NCBI GenBank assembly: GCA_039000515.1
Contig: JBCFYV010001001.1
Location: forward strand, 4,329,993-4,393,992
Length of the DNA stretch: 64,000 nucleotides
Direction: 5' to 3'
Source: Timema cristinae
Lineage: Eukaryota > Arthropoda > Insecta > Phasmatodea > Timematidae
Every line of letters starts with the position of its first letter. Within the stretch, counting starts at the first letter, position 1. The notes under the pieces are model-generated. The model was given only the letters and a program-made list of their open reading frames with translations, searched no databases and had not been told where the DNA came from. The position numbers and the translations under genes were made by a program. Of the stretch, positions 13,201 to 23,253 are shown piece by piece.

Positions 13201-16200
13201 TTAAAGAAGAACGAGCACACATTCCAGAACAAAAGTGTCCTAGCCAGAACTCAACAATAATTTAAGTAGGGTGAAACAATATAGTAGAAGTTATGCAGCA
13301 ATACACAACACTACTCCAGCCTTACGGCCACAAGACTTTAACCTAATAAGCATGGATAAGAAAAGTAGTTAAACAATATCTAAACTTTGAATGTTCTAGT
13401 TTAAGGAGTTACAACGTAGGTAGTTAAACGAGCTAGCTAGCATGCGTTAACTCCATAATGAGCTACACTATACAAAAGTTAAGTTCTTAGAACGGGAAAT
13501 GTAAGTTTACAAAAAGTTCAAGGAGCGCTACCAGGAATATAGGTTCTTGAGATACTATGGCAGGCCTTATCCTCATTAGTACTGCCTGGTCAACCCACAC
13601 TATAGTTAATTCTCATCAAAACTCTGGAGACAGACTATAACAATAGCTAACAGCTAAAACGTTAACAAGTCATCCAACACTATAGTTAATTCTCATCAAA
13701 AGTCTGGAGACAGAATATAACAATAGCTAACAGCTAAAACGTTAACAAGTCATCCAACACTATAGTTAATTCTCATCAAAACTCTGGAGACAGACTATAA
13801 CAATAGCTAACAGCTAAAACGTTAACAAGTCATCCAACACTATAGTTAATTCTCATCAAAAGTCTGGAGACAGACTATAACAATAGCTAACAGCTAAAAC
13901 GTTAACAAGTCATCCAACACTATAGTTAATTCTCATCAAAAGTCTGGAGACAGAATATAACAATAGCTAACAGTTAAAACGTTAACAGGTCATCCAACAC
14001 TATAGTTAATTCTCATCAAAAGTCTGGAGACAGAATATAACAATAGCTAACAGCTAAAACGTTAACAAGTCATCCAACACTATAGTTAATTCTCATCAAA
14101 ACTCTGGAGACAGACTATAACAATAGCTAACAGCTAAAACGTTAACAAGTCATCCAACACTATAGTTAATTCTCATCAAAAGTCTGGAGACAGAATATAA
14201 CAATAGCTAACAGTTAAAACGTTAACAGGTCATCCAACACTATAGTTAATTCTCATCAAAAGTCTGGAGACAGAATATAACAATAGCTAACAGTTAAAAC
14301 GTTAACAGGTCATCCAACACTATAGTTAATTCTCATCAAAACTCTGGAGACAGAATATAACAATAGCTAACAGTTAAAACGTTAAAAGATCCAAGCGGTG
14401 CCTGAAGAGGGCCGGACAAAATAATAAACACCAGGCGGTCCCCTACTCTGGAATAGAAGAATACCTGCGAGGTGAGCACCGTGCACAATAGGTACAACAA
14501 TAAGTAAACTTGTGACTGATATCAGAGACCCAACTAGGTCATAGAACAAAACTATGGATTATCTGATCCCCCCTTTTTTCCCGATCTAAGAGTAAAACCA
14601 TCTGGAATGTGGCCACACAGTATAGGACGTCGGGTAATCGCCCAAATATTTAAGACTACGTTATATGGACATAGTGAAACAGTTCTCGAGAACCCTATCA
14701 AAAGTACTAACTTATAAACTAAAGATTTAAATTATAACATATATTACATTATCTGCGGCGAGGTGAGATCGACGCGTCAACCACCACTTGACTGCCGACT
14801 AGTTCTTGTAGTCTTTCCTAGGATGCTATTTTGATGAGTAGTTTGAAATTAATACAATAATGAAGTAAGAGGCGATGGTTTATATATGAAGTGGTACTGA
14901 CGTGTTGGAAGAGGATACGTTTTATTACGACAATAAGTACAAGGAAAACGCATTGGCAGAAATTAGCGAGCGTATGCATCAAAAAGGTAAGCAGATTTAA
15001 ACTTTGTACCGAATGGTACCGGTAGGATATTTATTGTGATTAAATAAAACATGTTATCTAAAGGGTAAGTATGGGTTTTGGTGAGGGAAACGCTCTTGGG
15101 GTATATGGCGTATATACGATATCGATGTGTGAGAACGTTGTGGCATTACGATACCATCTGTATACATATGCCGGTGTGCGTAGACCTTAAGTGATTAGAC
15201 GGTGTCATCGTATCAATTGATCAATAGTTCTTATTAATAGTAGTCGACCCTATTGGGGTCTCGTTGAGAAAAATGTATCCTTGTCGTTCCTGGTGGTTAC
15301 GCCCCTGTTTCAAGTTACCTGGCTACAGGACAATCCTTTGTTTGCAGAGATCGACCCTCAACTGGCCACGCCACCCCCGGTGCACGTGGGTGCTGGACAA
15401 GGGGTAGCAGTGTACGGTGAGAGGCCCCCCACGCCTGTGGATCTGAACGACCTCTGTCCACCCCCTGAAGCCTGCCCGGAGTGCCACGTTCCTAAAGAAG
15501 CTAAGTGCAACGACGGAGGCATCGCCCTGTTTCACCTTGTGGGCCGCATGGAGATCAAACCCTTCGCCAACGCCACGTACCCGGGACTCCCCTCCAGAGT
15601 GCTGGGTACAACATCACTAGTATTACTGTGTCCATTACCTTGCTTGGTTGCACCATGGTGTAATCATTCAAGGTGAGATGGCTACTTTGCTTGGTTCCAC
15701 TATGGTGTAGCGTATGATAGGGCCATAGTGTAATGTCAGGGTAAGACTGTTATCTTGCTTGGTTCCATTATGGTACAGCATACAATATAGGACCATAGTG
15801 TAATCAGTCAAGGTAATTCTGCTACCTTGCTTTGGTTCCACTATGGCGTAGCTTATAAAATAGGGCCATAGTATAATCAGTCAAGGTAAGACTGCTACCT
15901 TGCTTGGTAGGCGGAGTGTACAATCCAGCAACAAGTACCTGATGTTTTCCTCTTTTCCACTTATAAATGAAGAGTACAGGGGGGATGTCATATTATATAT
16001 ATTTTCAGGACAACTTTTATATCTCAAACCACATAGACCCCATAAATTTTTTTAATGTGATTTAAATATGAAAGCGATCTCTTTTGACCATAATCTAAAC
16101 TCTAAAGTACATTAGAAAGGTTTGTTTAGTAGATAACAATAACAGCTCAATTTGAGTTGGACTTTCCCCCGTACTGTTCAACCGTCTTATCTGACCATAG

Positions 16201-18352
16201 AATATTGAGCTGTAAATCCCGATGCCTTGAAACAGACTGCCAGCTGTATGCGGTGGGGAAGCCCGTGTACCACCGGAACACAGAGGCCTTGTATGGTAGC
16301 TGGATGCGCGACCCATGCCAGTGATGGAAACTCTAGGCGAGAAGCTGTGGGTGACCAAGGAGAACGATACGTACCATTTGTTCGAGTACAGCAACAAGAC
16401 CATGTTTCGGCGGGACATAGCCACCAAGCGGTACAAACTGGATCACCCCTTCAAGGTAGGCTAGTAGCCGTGATCGTTTAACTTTAACTAATCACCTTTC
16501 GGAAACTTTGTAAGTTCGATTTCTGATAGGGTGACAAGTCAGATAAGATACTAGTAATTCTGATTTCACTATTAGTGCTGTCTCAAATGCAAAAGCTTTT
16601 CTGGAGATTTACTCTTGTCCCGAAGCCTGAACGCATTCACAAAGGAACAGCATCACTTTTCCCTCTTACCCTCAATAACTCGTGTAGAACTTTTGACATC
16701 TCTTATAAACAAAGAGCCTTTTTAGATCTTTTAAAGTCTCAAGATGCTTCTTTATGGCTTTATTACACGAAGCACATCCTAAAGGCTTCATTGAACGAAA
16801 CTCAAGGCTATTCTTAAAAGCATTATTGAACGTAGCTAAGGTATTTCCTAAAGGTTTTATTGCAAAAAGCTCAAGGTGATTCCTAAAGTCATTATAACTC
16901 GAGGCTCATGAATCTTGAACCTTCCACCTACCTCCACATAAAAAAATTCTATAGTGACTTCCGAACACATTCACCATTGTTGTAGAAACTTCAAGGCAAA
17001 ACGTTTTAAGGTGGCCAATAAAGACTTTCTTTCAGCCTAATATGTTCATAAATATTGTGGACATTTTGAGAAATATATTCATATCCTGGTGGCACCATTC
17101 TTTGTGACAGTACGGCATCTGAGTTAGTTGTAGTGCTGTGCCATTAAAGCGCCCTTGTGACCAGCATGCGAGACGATCTGGGGACCACCATTTGAGCAGC
17201 GTATAGCTTATCTGTTGAGGCGGTGGGGGACGAAGGATTGTAGATGTGCAGACTCAATAAAGGAAGAAGTTATGGCCTGTCTGTAAATCTGTAAAAGCAT
17301 CAAAAGCTTCTACAAGTCCAAACAAGTTTGGAACAGACCGAACTTGGTGCGGGTTCGTGAAAAAAGGGTTGCTTCCGTTGATCCTCTACTCTAGGACCTA
17401 CTGAATGAAGTGGTGCCCTAGTTTATCGCTTCCTGAACCAAGTATTTCAAGGAATACAGTATATTTAACATGTTTAATAGGAAGCCTTCGATCCTGTCTG
17501 GTAATTTCCAGGGTAACGCCCATGTGGTGTACAACGGCTCGTTCTACTACAACGAACGTGACAAGCCAAGGATGTTACGGTTCGACCTCAAATCCGAGAG
17601 CTACCGTCAACTCGACGTCCCTCTTCTGATCACCAACAACTCCAACTACCTTTACACCACGGAGAACAACTACATGGACTTCTCGGTGGACGATAACGGG
17701 TTGTGGGTGCTGTATGGGCTGTCCTCGGACAACAACAACACTGTCGTCATGAAGGTAGATGCTTACACCATGAAGATACAGTACATGTGGAACATCAGCA
17801 TCGACCACCACATCTTTGGGGAGATGTTCATTGTATGTGGGGTCCTGTATGCTGTGGACAGCGTCAAAGAGAAGAACACCAAGATTAGGTGAGTTGTAAT
17901 ACTAGAGTTTAGTGTCAAAGAGAGAACACCAAGAGTATCTCACTTGTAATACTAGAGTTTAGCGTCAAAGAGAAGACCACCAAAATTCGATGAGTTGTAT
18001 ATTATAGTTTAGTGTAAAAGAGAAGAACACCAAGATTAGGCGAGTTGTAATACAAGAGTCCAGTGTCAAAGATAAGAACACCAAGATTATCTTAGTTGTA
18101 ATACTAGAGTTTAGCGTCAAAGAGAAGAACACCAAGATTATCTGAGTTGTAATACTAGAGTTTAGCGTCAAAGAGAAGACCACCAAAATTCGATGAGTTG
18201 TAATATTATAGTTTAGTGTAAAAGAGAAGAACACCAAGATTAGGCGAGTTGTAATACAAGAGTCCAGTGTCAAAGATAAGAACACCAAGATTATCTAAGT
18301 TGTAATACTAGAGTTTAGCGTCAAAGAAAAGACCAACAAAATTCGATGAGTT

Positions 18353-18426
<74 letters not shown>

Positions 18427-21400
18427 AGCACCGCGTCTTACTACCCGTTCGGGTTATACGCACTTACGCTAATGTATAATGGTAGGGTGAGTGTGAGATG
18501 AAATGTAATATTAGAGTTTAGTGTAAAAGAGAAGAACATCAATATTAGGTGAGTTGTAATATAAGAGTTCAGTGTCACTGAGAGGAACACCAAAATTTAT
18601 TAGGTGAGTTGGGATACCATCAAATGGGGCAAATATAAACACTTTCATACATAAATGGTTCTATACCAGTCAGTGAAAAAATGATATTATTACAAATATT
18701 TTAAAATTTGGGTCGTGGCTATCCTTTACTTTCCATATCGAGTTATTGTATCAAAGGTATAGATCTGAGATTTTTTTAACTCTGTGTTTCTATTCACCTG
18801 CCATTGTGGTGAATAGAAACATCAAATGAGATAAGATGTTTTATTTTATTCTCCTTTCAAAGAGGTGATTGGAAACAGTAAGTATGTGTATATATATTAT
18901 ATTAATTTAAAAACTGGCTCAAAAACGAACTTTTACCTAAAAAACAACAAAAAAATATATAGGAATATAAACTCAAATATTATCAAATATCAATATCAAA
19001 CATTTTTAGGCCTCTTCTGTATTCTTTAGGTGGATTAAGTTTTCCGACAACTTGACCATAGTCAAATTCACTGATGTCTGGAACATTTTACATTCCATAA
19101 ATAAGTTCTGAGAATTCTCTCGAACTTCTGTGACACTAAAATGCACTCTCAAAGTTTTCATTTTCTGTGAGTGCTCTCACTTTCCCTATATATGGTGTTT
19201 TGTTTGAAGCTGAACTTCCAGCATTACTTGTGTAAATAGTAAAATTGAATAATAGCCAATCCCCTTCTTGTGTCTTCTTTTTTTTTACCATAAAAGGGTA
19301 ATATGTTGTGATGACTTCTGAAATCGGTTTGCAGCTATTATAGAGACTCCTGATTGAAGTGTGGCCACGGGCCTGATCTGGCTTCTGGCTGCAGTCTCTT
19401 CTTCACTGAAGTCGTTTTCAGAAGCATTACTCTCTGAAGGTGGATATGAATCTGAATCGTGCAGACTCATTTCATCTGAAGACTCTGAACAATTATATTC
19501 ATGGGCAACAACACTTTTCCCAGAAAGAACATTGATTTTTGTTCTCTTTTGTGTGTGTGTGTTTGTGTTTGTGTGTGTGTGTGTGTGCGCTCCTTCATAT
19601 CTCATATTTTTCAGAATTTCAACAAAACTCGTATCTATCGCCGTGCAATCATTTCTCTCCACAAAAGTATCAAGAGGCTTAGGAAGCATTTGTAACACTG
19701 GCTCTCTAGCCAAAGGCACAATGCCACATTTTTTTTAAGCCTGCTTGGACATTGCTTAGCCCCTGTTCAGTGATGCTCTCCATTAGTTGATTAAGAAGCC
19801 GAGGGAATCTATCTTTTGGCAAAGTCATCTCATTTTTGCCTGGTCCACTCTTCCATTGCTCGAGAATTTTTTCCATTTGATCTTCATTGGTCTTAAAAAA
19901 AAAAAAGCTACGTTAAGCGGCTGCGTAATATGAATCGAGTTGGCAGGAAGAAAAGTCAAATTGATGTCATTTTCAGAACACATTCTGATAACCTCCAGTG
20001 TCAAATGTGAGGCGAGATTATTCCCAATCAATATCTTCTTTCCTGATTGCTTCTTCAAATAAACCTTGGCTATTGTCATAATCTAGTCCTCGAAACAGAA
20101 GCTGTCAAACCATCCCAATTTTGTACGATTATACGTGGTATTTTAGGCCCATTTTCAGACCATAAGTTGTACATGTGTAGAGCCTTATATACTACATATG
20201 GAGGTATTATTGTATCGTCCCCTGCATCGCTAAACATTACAGAAATAGATGCCTTTTTGCTATTCATCAGCCTCTCGGGATATTTGCAGCCTCGTTTAGT
20301 AATAACCTTTTTGCCAGGGTCATTGCACAAATTCATCTAGTTAAAACTCACAATGTTTTTAAGTGGCATACCCTGAAGCTCTTCTTGCAACCTGTTAAAA
20401 TAATCATTGATGACTTTGTGCGAGACAGCGGCTCGATTTTTCTTAATGTTTTGGCACATTCTATAAGTTAAATCTTGTCTGTGACGTTTTAAAAATGAAT
20501 AGATAAATTCTTTTCCTGGTAAGTTGTTTTTAAATCTCAAAACTTATTTTCCTTTTATATCTAAGAACTCCTTTACATCATTCTTAGTATTAACATGTCT
20601 ACAGGATGGGGAGCTGAATTGTATCCATTCAGACATTTCTTAAATAAGCTCCACAAATAAAAAGTCTGATTGTATCCATTCTCATAATATCCACAAAATC
20701 TTGAATTGTATCCATTCTTTATATCCATTTAATTGCAATGCCACTTGTCTGATAGATGGCAGCAGCAGAGAATCTCCTTAACTCATTCTGTGCTTGCTAG
20801 ATAGCAGCACTATCCCTATGATAATATATAAAAAATGATAAATACATATTAGTCTCTCTTATAAAATTATAAAATTTACAAATGATTGATTTTTTTAAAT
20901 AATCATGATCTAGTTTAAAATTGGTACATGGGGAAGTATTTCTTTAAATAAATTAATATTTTGAATAGTTTGAAAAATGTAATATTTATGGATCCAGAAA
21001 TCTCATGTTTGGGTGGATTCGTTTATAATATTAAAAATTATAACTATTGCCAATTAAATACTTTGGTGCCATGTGACATTCTTTGAATATACTTTACAAT
21101 ATTAATGTTGTTATCATTGGAGATTTGTTTTACTTGTGTGTGTAGAGAAGGCAAAAAATATAAAACTTTCCATATTATGACAAAGAAAAACAAGGAATCC
21201 CGCTTTCTTTTTATACCTACTATTTTAGAAATAAACATAAGTCCTTTTATGCATACAGGTACCTACATAATCACTTTTAACCATAGTCTCAAGAATTCCC
21301 TTCAAATCACAAGATGAATTTTATTATTTAACAGTTAAAAGCAAAGATTTTTATTTTTTAACACTGACCTTGCTCTTGTTTCACTTCAGCTGGATAAACG

Positions 21401-23222
21401 ATTAGGAATTGCTACTCATTGTAGGCCTAATGTGAATAAATTCACATTGTCTGGACATATAGCTGCTGCAGAGAGTGGTAAATATAAACACTTTTGGGTT
21501 TTTTTTCAATCGAACTTAACAATTCTAGTAGGCCTACATAAAACATAGGCCTGTGTTCAAGTTGAGTATGATAGCCTATACATAAGATTTCTTAATCCAT
21601 CTTCAACCCAATTAGCCCTACATTATAAACTGATGAAATTATCTGTAGATAATAGGATATGACACTTTAATACAAATCTATTAAGATTAAACGCATACAA
21701 TTACAAAAACATTGTTTCTTTATTGCCATACCCTGTGTGAGATATAAACTACTTTAATCTTTGCTTAGAGTGGGTGATAATTTTGCGTGTGCAAAAGTTT
21801 AAATAAAATTGCGTTTTTAAAGTAGCCAATGCTGTCAATTTGTCATAAACTTATAATATAGTATTTAAATATAGGGTCGCCAACCAGATGATACTAGGGC
21901 TATTTATATATAAAAAATATATATCTCATTGTGTATAAAACAAGCACCTTATACACAGGTATATTATATAATGTTTATAAAAATAGGTCTAATAATTTAA
22001 AATCCGTGTTTAGATTTTAAAGCAATAAGACAAGTAAAAAAAATATTTTTATATTAAAATAGAGATAATGCTGCTGCCATCTATCAGACAAGTGGCACCG
22101 CAATTAAATGGATACAAATCAGAATGGATACAACTCAGGACTTTGTGGATATTATGAGAATGGATACAAATCAAACTTTTTATCTGTGGTGCTTGTTTAA
22201 GAAATGTCTGAATGGATACAATTCAGTCGTCTCTACAGGATAGCCCCATTCTGCACAAGTTTTCAATCTATAAACAAGAATTTGCTCTTCACTTTTAGAC
22301 AAAGAAGTTTGTTCTCCCTGAGCTTTCATGGTATCGCCATTTTTAAGTGGCGATATACAACCAAATAGTTTATTCCATACTTCTCTGTGGCTTTCCTCAA
22401 TATTAGCAGATTATTTTTAACCCCAACTGCTTTCTTGATTCTGCCGAATGTTTTTTTTATAAGGCTTCTGGGTTTTAGATTTGTACTTTCTTGGTATCTC
22501 GACTACCTGCAACAATCATAATTACCCAGAGGTACTGAAAGAATTATAAATTTTGGCTTTAAAACTTGATAGATGTCTTTGAATAAAGAAATAAACAAAT
22601 GGGGTGGATAAAAACAATACTTACTTATGTTTCTATTCACCCCACAACCTAAAAAATTATAGCCTCTGTTACAAACACCAAAACTACAGGAAAACCATAA
22701 AATTGAGCGAAAAATTCAACTCGGTATATTGAAACAATACATAGTTAAACAACTTACTTGTATATATGGTGAAATCTTCTCCAAATTGAAATCTGCACAT
22801 GCAAAGTTTTTGTCTATGGATGAATGAACAGAAAAAATGGTGTCTCAATACTATTAATCAGCTGGTCAACAACAAAAATTTACGAGCCTAAAAACAAGTC
22901 AACTCCCTTTCACTGACCATAAGCAACCCTAGTAAAATAAAAATAGATGGTAGTTTTAATAGTGGATTTTAAATTATTTTTTTCTAAGTTTTTGTTTCTA
23001 TTCACCCCATTTTACGGTACTAGAGTTTAGTGTCACAAAAAGGAACACCAAGATTAAGTGAGTTGTAATACTAGAGTTTAGTGTCAAAGAAAGGAGGAAC
23101 ACCAATATTTATTAGGTGAGTTGTAATACTAGAATTTAGTGTCGCAAAAAGGAACACCAAGATTAGGGGTGATTAATACTATGATGTGCGTATAACCCGA
23201 ATGGGTAGTAATATGCGGTGCT

Positions 23223-23253
<31 letters not shown>

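Larger units (their letters stand above)
18617..23017 (-). mobile_element. 4.4-kb pogo/Tigger-like DNA transposon inserted at TA in the minisatellite
   Basis: The left end reads CCATCAAATGGGGCAAATAT. The reverse complement of the right end reads CCGTAAAATGGGGTGAATAG. Each end is preceded by TA (18615-18616 and 23018-23019), and the minisatellite unit GTTGTAATACTAGAG is split exactly at its TA. Subterminal copies of GTTTCTATTCACC occur at about 18786, 22630 and 22993. A broken transposase reads on the minus strand inside. TA duplication plus a pogo-type transposase identify the class. Confidence 0.88.

Noticed and set aside
13594..14385. CRISPR-like array
   Set aside because: The whole 80-bp unit is conserved with no unique spacers, and the host is a eukaryote.
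16575..16817. 80-codon ORF in the olfactomedin intron
   Set aside because: It overlaps degenerate intronic repeats and lacks similarity or splice sites with matching phase.
17965..18288. 107-codon minus-strand frame with repeated 'LVFFSLTLNS' segments
   Set aside because: It is the antisense of the 51-bp minisatellite; 51 is divisible by three, so the frame stays open by periodicity.
19361..19738. Plus-strand ORFs opposite the transposase
   Set aside because: They are shadows of the minus-strand Ser/Glu-rich transposase tail and of a (GT)n tract.
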